Notes: a model not told the origin generated them from the letters alone. Counted from the first letter of the stretch, positions 9,707 through 21,339 are shown. The stretch: 42,343 nucleotides of DNA from Azolla pinnata (GCA_037176905.1 JBBBWG010032352.1:1-42343), one strand, 5' to 3'. Made by a program: numbers and translations.

Positions 9707-12289
9707 TCACACATCTTGACATATGTTTGACATCAGCATATAGAGTGACGCCTTCTCTGCATCCAAGCAAACAGCTTCCCGGTAGCAAATTCTCCCTAGT
9801 TCATTTCTCCCGAATGTTCTGCAGGCAGTAAGCAAAGTTAACCATCCTGTAACATTAGGTACTTTAGGCATGCTACGGAGTAACTTCTCAGCTTCATCCA
9901 ATCTTCCTACACGCCCCAGAATATCAATGAGACAATTGAAATGCTCCATTCTTGGCATAAGATTGTAGCTCTCCCTCATGTCCATAAACATGTTATAGCC
10001 TTTCTCAACTTGACCTGCATGACTGCAAGCAGAAAGGATGTTAGTAAAAGTCCAGCTGTCTGGTTTGAGACCTTGAGATTGCATATCCTTGAGGCACTGC
10101 AATGCCAAACTACTATCGCCATGCTGAGAATATCCTGCAATCAAAGCATTCCATGACGATGCATCTTTGCTTGGTAACATTTCCAGAACAGTGTGTGCGT
10201 CCCGTAGACACCCACAATTGCTGTACATATCAATGAGGGTTGTTCCAGTTTCAATGTCAGTTACCAAACCAAAGTCAATTATGTGATTATGTAGGGTATG
10301 TCCCTTCGTTACAGCTCCTATGATGCCACATGATTTCAAGACTAACAACAAAATAACCCTATTTGGTTCCAGGCCTCCTTTCTGCATCTTCTCAAAGAGT
10401 TCAATAGCGAGAAAACCATCACCATTCCTTGCACATCCATCTAGCATTGCTCCCCACGATACTTCATCCCGAGCTGGTAGAGTATCAAGTACCCTCTTGC
10501 CTTCATCCAACGATCCATAACTTGCATACATGTCAATTAGTGCATTTCCAACAGCTATGACTGTCTCAAATCCAGTTTTAATGATCTGATCATGAAGAAG
10601 CCTGCTGTCACTTACATTGGCTGAACTTTTGCATAATCGCAACAGGCTTAAATAGATCACGTCATTAGGCCTTCTCCCTGTCAGCTGCATTTTGATTAAA
10701 AGTTGAAAAGCATGATCAAACTGTCCATGTGTAGCATAGGCCGAAATGATAGCACCCCATGATACTAGATTCCGAACCTGTAAATTGTCAAAAACTGCAT
10801 GTGCATCTTCCAAGCTCCCGCATTTTGCGTACATATCAACAAGTGTATTCTGGATCATTATGTCAGATTCCTCGCCAGTTTCCAACAACAGTGAATGTAA
10901 CAGCTTGGACTTATGCAGAACCCCTAAACCTGTACAGGCTTTGATGATACACAAAGCCAAAGGTTTCCCTACATGATCAACCTCTTGTTGCATCTTACCA
11001 AGAAGTCTCAGTGCGTCAATATAATACCCTTCACTGGCATATCCAGAAATCATTGTATTCCATGAAACAGGATCATGCTTTGGCATTGCAATGAATGCTT
11101 TCCAGGCATCCTCAATGGTCCCACATCTGATATACATGTCAATAAGTGTGTTGCCAGTAATTAGATCTGAGTGAAGGTTGTTTCTTATTATAAAATCGTG
11201 GATAAGTGTTCCATGCATTCTTGCCCCGTTGCCTCCACAGGCTCTCAAAACACAGGAGAGTATAACATGGTTTGGCTTTATACAATTATGAATCATTTCA
11301 GAGAAAAGACTCAAAACTTGAGCAATATGACCTTGACCAGCATAACCCGCAGTTATGGTGCACCAAGATACAATGGTTCGATTCTTCATGCCATCAAACA
11401 CCGTTTGCATTTCCTTAAACATTCCAGATTTGGCATACATGTCAAGAAGAGTATTTCCTACAATGGCATCTGATTCCATACTGTCTTTGATGATTTCTTG
11501 ATGTACAATTTGAAGATTGAATACGCTGCCATTATAGGCGCACGCTTTTAAGATGGAAGAATATGTGACTTTGCATGGTTTTATACCATCTCGTTGCATG
11601 ACTAGGAGAAGTTCAAGTGGGACATGGCCATAACCATGCTGTGCGTAACCAGATATTAAAACGTTCCAGGACACCACATCCCTATTTGACATCAAATCGA
11701 ACACCCTTTGAGAATCTTCCAAAAGACCACATTTTGCATACACATCAATAAGAGTATTCCCAATCATCAAATCCACATCTGAACCATCTTCAACAATTAA
11801 GCTATGCAAAATCCTGCCTTCGCTGTGTTCTCCACCAATGCCACATGCCTTCAGTACGGCGAGGAGAAGCGAAATCATAGGATTCGCATCACTTCCTTGT
11901 CGGTACATCATTTGATGGAACAAATCAAGCGCCATACGCCCTTCTTGAAGTTTAACGCATGAAGCGATCATGGCGTACCAAGTATGAGAACTGGGGTTAA
12001 GCATCTGAGAAAATACCCCGTGCGCCTGGTACAGGTTTCCAGACACGGCATACAAGCGTATGAGATGGTCTTGGATGATTGGGACGGCGGAGAATCCAGC
12101 TGTTTGCACCAAAGAATGAATCCTTCGAGCTTGAGAGGAGGCGTGGCAAGCGTTTCCGGAGGCAATGGTAGATCGGAGGAGGGAGAGGATCGCCTCCACG
12201 GCGATACAAGCTCCAGCATTCTTGGAGAGGATCAAATGCTCGACGGCGTCGATGGATGTGGAGGGGCATCTAGCGCGCGTTGCTGGCAT
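9707..12289 (-). CDS. Intron-free PLS-class pentatricopeptide repeat protein, 860 residues
   Basis: A single uninterrupted frame encodes seven P-L-S triplets of about 100 residues. Each is marked by a W-x-x-(I/L)-x-(A/S)-G/A block (WYAMIAS, WNVLISG, WCTITAG, WNTMISG, WGAIISA, WGAMLDG, WNALIAG), then LKAC-like and GNTLIDMYAKCG-like blocks. An E-type region starts with MEHFNCLIDILGRVGRLDEA, but the frame stops at LMSNICQDV, where related proteins normally continue through ADAGMW and an E+ tail. No DYW domain is present. PPR proteins of this class bind single-stranded RNA in plastids or mitochondria and typically specify C-to-U editing or processing sites. The N-terminus has Arg/Ser content compatible with targeting but is not diagnostic. 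The start is the first in-frame ATG and lies about 150 bp from a large TG-rich array. The RNA target is unknown. Confidence 0.93.
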   Translation of the reverse strand: MPATRARCPSTSIDAVEHLILSKNAGACIAVEAILSLLRSTIASGNACHASSQARRIHSLVQTAGFSAVPIIQDHLIRLYAVSGNLYQAHGVFSQMLNPSSHTWYAMIASCVKLQEGRMALDLFHQMMYRQGSDANPMISLLLAVLKACGIGGEHSEGRILHSLIVEDGSDVDLMIGNTLIDVYAKCGLLEDSQRVFDLMSNRDVVSWNVLISGYAQHGYGHVPLELLLVMQRDGIKPCKVTYSSILKACAYNGSVFNLQIVHQEIIKDSMESDAIVGNTLLDMYAKSGMFKEMQTVFDGMKNRTIVSWCTITAGYAGQGHIAQVLSLFSEMIHNCIKPNHVILSCVLRACGGNGARMHGTLIHDFIIRNNLHSDLITGNTLIDMYIRCGTIEDAWKAFIAMPKHDPVSWNTMISGYASEGYYIDALRLLGKMQQEVDHVGKPLALCIIKACTGLGVLHKSKLLHSLLLETGEESDIMIQNTLVDMYAKCGSLEDAHAVFDNLQVRNLVSWGAIISAYATHGQFDHAFQLLIKMQLTGRRPNDVIYLSLLRLCKSSANVSDSRLLHDQIIKTGFETVIAVGNALIDMYASYGSLDEGKRVLDTLPARDEVSWGAMLDGCARNGDGFLAIELFEKMQKGGLEPNRVILLLVLKSCGIIGAVTKGHTLHNHIIDFGLVTDIETGTTLIDMYSNCGCLRDAHTVLEMLPSKDASSWNALIAGYSQHGDSSLALQCLKDMQSQGLKPDSWTFTNILSACSHAGQVEKGYNMFMDMRESYNLMPRMEHFNCLIDILGRVGRLDEAEKLLRSMPKVPNVTGWLTLLTACRTFGRNELGRICYREAVCLDAEKASLYMLMSNICQDV

Positions 12290-12436
12290 TGAATTGAAGG
12301 AGCAAGAGCATCAACAGGAAAGAGAAGATCGACAGCTTCCGGTGGTGGAGCATCCGACCGATTGAAGAAGGAAGAAGAAGGAAGAAGCGATCGCGACGAC
12401 AGGGAAAACCAGCTCCAAGTCTCGATCGGAGTTGTG

Positions 12437-13515
12437 ACCATGTCTGTGTCTGTGTGAGCATGCATCACATGCATGCGTATGCATGTATGTATGTGCATGC
12501 GTGCGTATGTATGTGTGCGTGCGAGCATGTATGACATGCATGCATGTATGTGTGCGCATTCGTGCGTATGTATGTGTGCGTGCGAGCATGTATGACATGC
12601 ATGCATGTATGTGTGCGCATTCGTGCGTATGTATGTGTGCGTGGGATCATGTATGACATGCATGCATGTATGTGTGCGTATGCGTGCGTATGTATGTGTG
12701 CGTGCAATCATGCGTGACATGCATGCATGTATGTGTGCGTATGCGTGCGTATGTTTGTGTGCGTGCGATCATGCGTGACATGCATGCATGTGTGCATGCC
12801 TATGCATGTATGTGCGCGCACGCATGCGTATGTATGTGTGCGTGCAGTCATGTATGGCATGCACGCTGTATACAAGCGTATACGTGTATGTGTGCGTATG
12901 CGTGCGTATGCATGTGTGCGTGTGATCATATATGACATGCATGCATGTATGCATGCGTATGCATGCGTATCTGATCATGTATGACATGCGTGCATGTATG
13001 TATGTATGCATGCATGCATGTATGTATGTGTGCATGTGTGTATGTGTGTAAGTGTGTACGCATGCATGGGTGTGCATTCATGGTGTGTATGCGTGCATGT
13101 CTGCATGCGTGCGTGTATGCATGTGTGCACGCATGTGTGCGCGCATGCATGTGTGCGTGCATGCATGTGTGCAGATGCATGTATGTATGTGTGCGTATGC
13201 ATGTATGCGTGCATGCATGTGTGCAGATGCATGTATGTATGTGTGCGTATGCATGTATGCGTGCATGCATGTGTGCAGATGCATGTATGTATGTGTGCGT
13301 TTGCATGTGTGCATATGTATGTATGTATGTATGTACCTGTGTATGTGTGCAGATGCATGTATGTATGTGTGCGTATGCATGTATGTATGTGTGCAGATGC
13401 ATGTGTGCATGCATGCATGTGTGCAGATGCATGTATGTATGTGCGTATGCATGTGTGCATATGTATGCATGTATGTATGTATGTATGTGTGTACCTGTGT
13501 ATGTTTGGTTTATGT
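12437..13515. repeat. 1.1 kb TGCATG/TATG/TGCG-rich satellite-like array
   Basis: Almost every base follows alternating purine-pyrimidine order. Higher-order structure is visible. From about 12530 to 12800 a unit of about 61 bp beginning 'gacatgcatgcatgta' recurs (near 12532, 12594, 12655, 12716, 12777). From about 13165 to 13450 a unit of about 52 bp with 'gtgtgcagatgcatgtatgt' recurs. Because the repeat avoids stop codons, long Met-Cys-Val and His-Thr-Tyr frames exist on both strands; these are artefacts. The array lies in the 5' flank of the minus-strand PPR gene. Confidence 0.95.
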
Positions 13516-14568
13516 GTGTATAGACAGAGTCTAGAAATCCAGTGATCAAAATTGAAGTGTCGAACCTTCCAAACATAAATCTTCACCTTTCATAATCTGT
13601 TGTTCACGGCACGATTCACGATTAAGTGATCAAAATCGAACTGCCCCGAACATAATTCGATCCAGAGGAGCATGCAAAGCAACAGCCAGATGATGATGAC
13701 GGCAGCGGTGGTGATGATGATGATGATGATGATGATATGATCAGTGCTAGACTCATTGCTTGTTTTATGCTCTGAATTATGCTACACATCATATGCTCGG
13801 AAGTATGCAGTTTTTCTTGTTAATCAAACCAACGAAATCGCAAGATCGTGTATCTTTGAAGCCGTTTCTCATTATTAGAATTCAAAATCCCACAAAAGAG
13901 GAATAAGTTCCCAATCTGAGCTGCTCGCAATCAGCACATACCTACCAGACCTTATGAACCTATATATTCCGTCCCCAACCAATTCATTGACTATGGAGCA
14001 ATCTCCTACGTGTCCTTCTGGCCTCAGATTATTGGCTTACTGACTCATGTTATCACTCGCATGCTCTTATCAACACATGTTTTTATCACTTACTTGCATA
14101 GGCAAACCTCCCTGCGTACATGCCGTATTCGCATACTGATCAATGGTAATCCCTTGCCATTCCTCAGGCTCTAATCAGTGTCATGCATTCAACTTGCTTC
14201 ATGAACAAGCTCTAGAGATAAATGTAATAATATCCATCATAGTGTATTTTGGCAGACAATGAAGAGAAGAAAAAACACTGGTAACCAGGAGCTTGAAGGT
14301 GGAACTCATCGTGATAAAGTCAAGTTACCAGCTCTATGCAAGGCTCGAATTGTTGAGCTAAACGTCTATGAATACATACCATGAACTCTTTCCAAATGTG
14401 AAGAAATACACCAACACGAGCATTCCACAACAAAGCCTTCTGCACACAATGCACTTCATTACAGACTATTTCCTTGCAATCGAAGGAAACAGATATACAC
14501 GATACACGACTTGCGATCTACTACAGGTAAACCAGGCAGCTATGTACATACAAAGCTCAAAAAGTATG
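13516..14568. other. Gene-free stretch with GAT microsatellite
   Basis: A (GAT)n run lies at about 13709-13737. The rest is ordinary AT-rich DNA and should include the 3' UTR of the kinase gene (minus strand) near 14370-14568. No additional gene was recognised. Confidence 0.5.
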
Positions 14569-17500
14569 TTATCTTTCTCGAAAGAACTCGTGATTCAAAG
14601 CCTCCTTAGCGGTAAGCCTCTTAGAAGGATCATATTTCAGCAGTTGTTCCAATAAATCGACAAGTAGACTAGAAGAGTTCTCCACGTTCTCCAGCACAAG
14701 ATCCTGAAGTAAAATACAAAAGATTTTGAGTCCATATACGATCAAGGACATGAAACCACAATTTCTCTGGCACAGGATGTGCTTTTACCCTGATACGAGG
14801 CAATTTGTGCACAGCTCGGATACTCTCGCTTGTGGTCGAACGATCAGGCCAACTCAATGACTTGCCATGCTTGAAGTATTTCTGGCTTATATCCCTGAGT
14901 AAAAAAAAACAGGTATAACTAAATCATAGAAACTACATGGTGTGGAAGAAAATATTATATATATATATATATATGAATTACGGAAAATTAAATATGGCAT
15001 ACAAACATATGGAAAATGAGATACTTCTATACTAAAGCGATACTGCAGCTGATAGCAGTTGAAGTTTAATAGGATCATAGATACTTGCATAGTGTGGTAA
15101 ACAAAAACAAAAGAGAAATATATTTCCATGATAAATCAGTGGGATTTTATTATTTATACCCCATACAACATACAGAAAAATAATTTCACTTGTAAACTAA
15201 AATTGTATCAAAAGTGAACTGCAGATAATTTTATTATAAAACAATAAACAACAATAAATGATAAGCAAACTAATGCAGCCATAATGTTAAAATAGTCTTA
15301 AATACATACATTGATCGTTTGATTATATAGGATGGCATGGGTCCAAGAACGCGTTCCATCATAGCAAGATGCTCTAGATTTTCATGCGTTTGGAATAGAA
15401 CTTCACCCTACAAGCACATAAACATGGTTATAATTAGTCGCTTGTCACTTGACTACGTCAGCAGTCCAAGGTAAATGCATGTCATGCAAGCAAAAACTGT
15501 TCAACAACATAATGAACTAGTACCGAGCAAAGTTCAACCATTATACAACCGACGCTCCAGATATCACAAGGATAGCTCCACCCAAAACCTGGACATATGA
15601 TCATGATGTTTGGATGACAAACACAAGAAAACAAACATGATCACCATGCTAGCACATGGCCACCTATCATCCAAAGGACATTCATTACAAACCTAAAATC
15701 ACTTCAGGGGCGCGATAGTGCCTTGTTGAGATAACTGAATGATTTGACTCTTTGCCAATCATGGTGCTACCAAAATCAATAAGCTTTATGCTAGATGATT
15801 TTGGCACACGTTTCATTTGAAGTGAATGCTTTGTGGTATTCTGTTTTCAACGCCAATCCCAAAAATATTCAAAATGTGTAAGACAACATGTGTCAATTGC
15901 TTGTGCCATTCACTGTGCTACAATTTAGCTAATACCTTTCGGTCAACAACCTTCGAATATTCAGAGGATACGAGCAGAATATTCTCTGGTTTCAAGTCAG
16001 TATGAATAAGGTTCATTTCATGCATGTCTGCAATTATCAGTAAATAATCACAGCATTAATAAAGCTTATCTAAGCTCGAGGCTTATTTTAATAAAAATAT
16101 ATACAACAAACGCTAGAAATCTAGAGGAAGTTTCAGGTACTAGAACAAACATGCTACAGACTGCAAAAGCTGCCTTCCAAAATCCCGGACAAGATCCACA
16201 GGGAATGGACGATATTCATTTGTTCGTAAGAAATCAAATAAGCTTGGCCCAAGCTTCTCAAAGACCTGTCGTGCACCCAGTATGAATGCACAGGGCAAGC
16301 CACATATATCACAACTTTGGCGATGATTCAAGATTTTAGTAGACAAAGTTCAATGTAAGGTCCAAGCACAAACAATTCAACTTATACATTGTAATACCAA
16401 TATTGTACAAATTTACTTACAATACAAATATGGTTACGATAATCAAACCATCTCCTGATCTGAACACAACCTCTGAGGTGAAAGTGAAAATCCTATCAGT
16501 TCATCATCATATATCCAGACAAGGCTGGAATTTCTTCCTATACTCCACTCAAGAAGAAAAAAGGAAATATAGATGACTTACCGAGTACCCGTCCGGTCCT
16601 TCTCACCAAGTGTATGAAGCACATTGATTTCGATCATCGCAGCTTCTCGATACTTTTCCGCACTCCGGATCACCTTAATGGCGACAAGCTCTTGCCCATC
16701 CCTATCCCAACATTCGAGCACACGCCCAAATGTTCCTTCACCAATTTTTTGAAGAATTTTATCTGAAACGTGACATGTACATAATTAAGGACAAAAGAAT
16801 GCAATAAGCATCAGTTGATTTTTCAACTCTTTTCTCTCCTGGAAAACTAATGCGTGCTAGGACAAACCCTATCATAATATTCAAATGCCAGGCTAACCTA
16901 CAGTACACCAATCCTAACCTATCATTCAAAAAAACCACCCACCGTCCCTTTCAATGTTAGATTCACCATTTTTCTTCTAATCTCATCAATGAACCGGGGA
17001 AACTATATCAACAAAACTAGAAGTGATGAAGGATTGAATCAACAGGAAATTTTTCATTAATCAATTCACCAATTCAAAACAAGGGAGGCTCACTTAATTT
17101 CACCTGCAAGGTACAATTGTAGTGAATTGAAGTGTGATTTCAGAGGTATTTGACAATAATCAATATTGTAATTCGTTCATAAATTCCCACTGAATTAGTC
17201 TAATGATTAGATCAACAAAACAGGAGAAATATCAAATGGGAAACTATTCCACAGTACATCGTAAGGTTAAGTTATCTCCAAGATTAAAGTTGAAGTGTCC
17301 ATCAATATCATCTTCCAGTACTGGCGGTGGCAAAGCAATGTGCGTCTGCATGTGAAGATACTCCTTCTTTCCAGAGAAAAAGCAATCATTTGCATACTTT
17401 TGATGTACGCCATGATAGATCTGAAAGAAGACACAGTCTTCCATTGATCATTGCATATTTATTATGCTCATCTTACAACAAATCTCTTCTGAAGCAAAAT

Positions 17501-18319
17501 TCAAACATTCATCATAAATTTAACACGCCCTGTTGACTTTTAAAATGATAACAAATACAGACCGAGCTATCTCGATTTTACAGTCTAAACTTGCAAAGAA
17601 ATTCCAAAAGAGGCATATTGAACATCATCACTATTTATTCCAGGAATAAACACATTTTCAAACGATACAAATTTCCTGACATAATGAGGAAATATAAATC
17701 AACAATCTCAGATTTATACAGCAAGAAAAATTTAATCTCGTGCCACATCTTTGAAAAATCCTGAAATCGCTTTACCGTTGCAAACGATGCCTAGAAGAAG
17801 CTGGAAACAGAAATCTATCGCTAGAAATTGATCGAATTGTCAATTCCTAGAACCTACGCACAAAACAGAAACTATTGAGATGCTTACAGGAAGACTTCTT
17901 GTTCTCGCAAAGAATCTCTAAGGAATCCGAGTAAACAGAAACATTCCTCGGAATCTGTGCCGAACCTATCCACCATACTCAAATTCAATACGACTTGATT
18001 TGACATGCTTATCTCCGCAAGTCTCAAAGACAATGAGTGGAGCAAGACAGGAAGAGAAGCCATTCCATTACGTTTTTCACAGAAAACAAAACGGATACGC
18101 GTTGTTATACTCTCTTCCACCCCCCCCCCTTCCCCCTACGGAAGAAATCCGGAAAAGGCGAGGTGGGAGCGAGAGGACACGGGGCAACCTTTCACGAAAA
18201 CCGGGGAGCGAATCGGCATCGATTCTTACCTTGTGCAAGGGAGGAGGACGGGGAGGCGTCCGGTGCTCCCGGTGTACGCGCTGCCGCTTCCGAGGCGCAG
18301 GAGAGATGTCGAGCGCCAT
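14569..18319 (-). CDS. AFC: LAMMER-family (AFC/CLK-type) dual-specificity protein kinase, 11 exons, 414 residues
   Basis: Coding exons, in order of translation: 18319-18230, 17420-17258, 16762-16582, 16472-16421, 16265-16151, 16027-15936, 15840-15693, 15588-15524, 15407-15310, 14894-14789, 14703-14569. All introns are GT-AG, and the 1245 nt total is in frame throughout. The product starts [20 protein letters not shown], a basic nuclear-localisation-like stretch. Kinase landmarks are the glycine loop IGEGTFGRV (91-99), VAIK Lys114, helix-C Glu129, catalytic loop HTDLKPEN (209-216), DFG 253-255, RAPE 274-277 and the family signature [11 protein letters not shown] (314-324). These kinases phosphorylate SR splicing factors in the nucleus; plant AFC2 is linked to temperature-responsive alternative splicing. 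The start is the first ATG of the frame. The 808 bp first intron could hide a small in-frame exon. Plant members are usually 400-430 residues, so the model looks complete. Confidence 0.95.
14957..14974. repeat. (AT)n microsatellite in a kinase intron
   Basis: A run of alternating AT within the intron between exons 9 and 10 of the LAMMER kinase gene. No function is suggested. Confidence 0.85.
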
Positions 18320-18540
18320 AGCCGGAGAAGGAAGAGGAGCAGCTTCGGCGCAGACGCGGCGCACAGAGAAGACACAGACGCGAACACAGAGAGATTAGGG
18401 TTTGCAGGTGGGGGCATTTTCGTAGATTCCCAAAACCTTCAGAAAATGAAACCCACGAATGTTTAACGTGTTCACGTTTGAAAAACGTTCGCGAATGTTA
18501 TGTGCTTCTCTTTTTTCTCTCTTTTTGTTTTGAAGAAACT
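18320..18540 (-). promoter_or_regulatory. Probable 5' UTR and proximal promoter of the kinase gene
   Basis: The DNA just upstream of the kinase ATG is GC-rich (to about 18400) and then turns AT-rich near 18440, as is common around plant transcription starts. No clear TATA box or named element was identified, so the boundaries are approximate. The tandem array beginning near 18543 lies immediately upstream. Confidence 0.35.
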
Positions 18541-18542
18541 GA

Positions 18543-19090
18543 ATCATACATTTTCTCCGTTATTGTTAGGCAAATTAATTGACGTTTTCAAAAAATTTTA
18601 CAGATTTTTTTTATCGAATTTTACCAGACATTCATCTTCTCCGTTTCTGTTAGAAAATTGAATTGATGTTTTTGAAAAATTTATAGATTTTTTATTGAAT
18701 TTTATCATACATTTTCTCCGTTTCTGTTAGAAGAAACAATTGATATTTTGAAAATTTTATAGATTTTTTATTGAATGTTACCATACACTTTCTCCACTTT
18801 GATAAGAAAATTTATTTTATGTTTTTTAAGTTTTACAAATTTTTTATTGAATTTACCGTACATACCGTACATTTTCTTCGTTTCTGTTTGAACATTTTAT
18901 TTATGTTGGAAAAATTTTGCAAATTTTTCATTGAATTTACCATACATTTTCTCCTTTTTTGTTAGAAAAATTAATCCATGTTTTCATAGTTGTATAGATT
19001 TTTTTATTGAATTTACCGTACATTTTCTGCAATTCTATTCGAAATTTTGATTTATGTTTTTAAAAATTTTGTATATTCTTCGTTGAATTT
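18543..19090. repeat. Tandem array of about seven 78-bp AT-rich units
   Basis: Units share 'ttgaatttaccatacatttt', then CTCCGTTTCTGTTAGAAAA and a T-rich half. The 'ttctccgtttctg' anchor falls near 18552, 18636, 18714, 18792, 18880, 18950 and 19024, so spacing is 70-88 bp with many substitutions. The last unit runs directly into the left arm of the hairpin at 19086. The array is in the upstream flank of the kinase gene. Confidence 0.85.
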
Positions 19091-19298
19091 ACCATTTCTT
19101 CTGGTCCGAAACATACTTTTGGCGATTTTATCAGTCTCGAACGCTCGAATCATTCTCGATTGATTGCGTTTGCCACTTTGCAATAGAATGCACCATACTT
19201 TTGTAAGCTGCAAAACGCAATCAATCGAGAATGATTCGAGCATTGGAGACTGATAAAATCACCAAAAGCACGTTTCGGACCAGAAGAACGGTAAATTT
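19086..19298. repeat. Large near-perfect inverted repeat (88-bp arms, 36-bp loop)
   Basis: 19086-19173 is the reverse complement of 19210-19298 with about seven differences. The shared core includes 'aatcaatcgagaatgattcg' and 'ttcggaccagaag'. A transcript would fold into a long hairpin. Possible natures are a MITE, a foldback element that includes the adjoining tandem repeats as subterminal repeats, or a young small-RNA hairpin. Only the first 10-12 bases of the left arm overlap the tandem-repeat consensus. Confidence 0.88.
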
Positions 19299-19497
19299 AT
19301 TAGAATTCGTGCTCTGCGCATCGGTCGATATGCGAGAGGCCCGATTACGACCGTGTGAATCTCGGGAGGTTTGCTCGATGTCGCTCGTAAAAATTTTCGC
19401 GGTTAAAAAATAAATGTCAGAATCGTAGACTGTTCATGTGTTCCTTCGCGTTGATTGACATCAATATAAAACAATACATTTTTAGGATCAAGGGTTT

Positions 19498-20770
19498 TGT
19501 TGAACTAATCTCGTTATAACCCTGAAAACCCTACGACACTAAACCCTAAAACCCTAAAACCCTAAAACCCTGGAATTCCTAAAACCCTAGAACCGTTGTG
19601 CCCAATTGCATCTATAAGCAAGATACTGAGCCAGACCAACCCAAACTCAAACCCTGTCTTGATCCTAGCCCTAACTCTGCTCAAGCCAAAACCAACCCAT
19701 ATCATCCTCGTCGTGTTCCAGAATATATTTAGAATCAAGGGTTTTGTCAAACTAATCTCTCAAACAATTGATACAATCAAACTATCATAATCGAAAACCG
19801 AAAACCCTAGAACCCTAGAACCCCAAAACCCTAAACCCTAAACCCTTAAATTATCAAACCCCCAAAACCCCCAAACCATTGGAACCCCAACACCCCTAAA
19901 ACCCTAAACCAACCTTAAGCCATCAGAGCCCCAAACCCTAAAACCTTAAACCATCAAGAATGCCAAATCGCATAAAACTCTAAAGCCCTAAAACCCTAAA
20001 CCATCAGAACCCCTAAACCCCTAAAACCCTAAACCATCAGAACCCCTAAACCCCTAAAACCCTAACACCATCAGAACCCCAAAACCCCTACAACTGAGCC
20101 CTAAGCCCTAAAACTCTAAAACCACAAAACCATTATAACCCCAAAACCCTTAAAACCTTAAACCATGAGAACCCACGACTGAGCTCTAAACCCTGAAGCC
20201 TTAAACCATTAGAACCCCAAAACCCTAAAATTTGAAACATCAGAACCCCAAAACCCTAAAACCTTAAACGATCAGAACCCCAAAACCCCTACAATTGAGC
20301 CCTAAGCCCTAAAACTCTAAAACCACAAAACCATCATAACCACCCTGAAACCCTTAAAACCTTAAACCATAAGAACCCCAAAACCGTAAATCATAAGAAC
20401 CCCAAAACCCTAAAACCTTAAAACCAACAGAACCCCAAAACCCGAAAACCTAAAACCATCAAAAGCCCAAAACCCCTACAACTAAGCCCTAAACCCCAAA
20501 ACCCTAAAACCTTAAAACCATTAGAACCCCAAAACCCTTAAAACCTTCAAGCATTCAGAACCCCCAAACCCCTACAACTGAGCCCTAAACCCTAAAACCT
20601 TAAACCATCAGAACCCCAAAACCTTGAAACCATCAGAACCCCAAAATCTTAAAACCATCGGAACCCCAAAACCCTAAAACCCTAAAACCATCAGAACCCC
20701 AAAACCCCAAAACCCTAAAACCATCAGAACCCCAAAACCCCTACAACACAAACCCTAAAAAAAAACCCTA
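19498..20770. repeat. Interstitial telomere-like array (CCCTAAAA-rich), 1.27 kb
   Basis: Variants of CCCTAAA/CCCTAAAACC predominate, with frequent insertions of 'accatcagaaccccaaa' and 'ccctacaactgagccctaag' that form loose higher-order units. The run is interrupted at about 19590-19790 by a more unique segment. The C-rich strand reads toward the PPR gene at 21340. The perfect plant unit CCCTAAA is present but the array is heavily diverged, so it is not an active telomere end. Confidence 0.88.
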
Positions 20771-20809
20771 ATCTCTTCTCGGTGAACAATTGATGGACGT
20801 CCAAAAGAA

Positions 20810-21323
20810 CTTCTTCTTCTTCTTCTTTCTCGGTCATCATCATCATCTTCTTCTTCTTCTTCTTTCTTCACCATTATCATCATCATCTTCTTCTTCTTCT
20901 TTCTATATCATCATCATCTTCTTCTTCTTCTTTCTCCATCATCATCATCTTCTTCTTCTTCTTCTTCTTTCTCCACCATCATCATCATCATCTTCTTCTT
21001 CTTCTTTCTCCACCATCATCATCATCATCTTCTTCTTCTTCTTCATCTTTCTCCACCATCATCTTCTTCTTCTTCTTCTTTCTCCACCATCATCATCATC
21101 ATCATCTTCTTCTTCTTTCTCCACCATCATCATCATCATCTTCTTCTTCTTTCTTCACCACCATCATCATCATCTTCTTCTTCTTTCTTCATCATCATCA
21201 TCTTCTTCATCTTCTTCTTCTTCATCGTCTTCTTCATCTTCTTTCTTCTTCTTCTTCATCTTCTTCTTTCTTCCTTCCTTCTTCTTCATCGTCTTCTTCA
21301 TCTTCTTTCTTCTTCTTCTTCAC
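20810..21323. repeat. 510-bp TTC/ATC trinucleotide tract directly before a PPR start codon
   Basis: Alternating blocks of (TTC)n and (ATC)n, repeated about a dozen times as 'caccatcatcatcatcatc' plus TTCTTCTTC modules. It ends 17 bp before the ATG at 21340, so it must form the 5' leader or proximal promoter of that gene. The long Phe/His/Leu/Ser frame read through it is in a different frame from the PPR protein and is an artefact. Confidence 0.93.
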
Positions 21324-21339
21324 CAGAACAGGGGGGAGC

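Noticed and set aside
12465-13586. Long His/Thr/Met/Cys-rich open frames on both strands
   Set aside because: They are produced by the TGCATG-type array, which lacks stop codons in several frames; composition is pure repeat and no frame leads into a domain.
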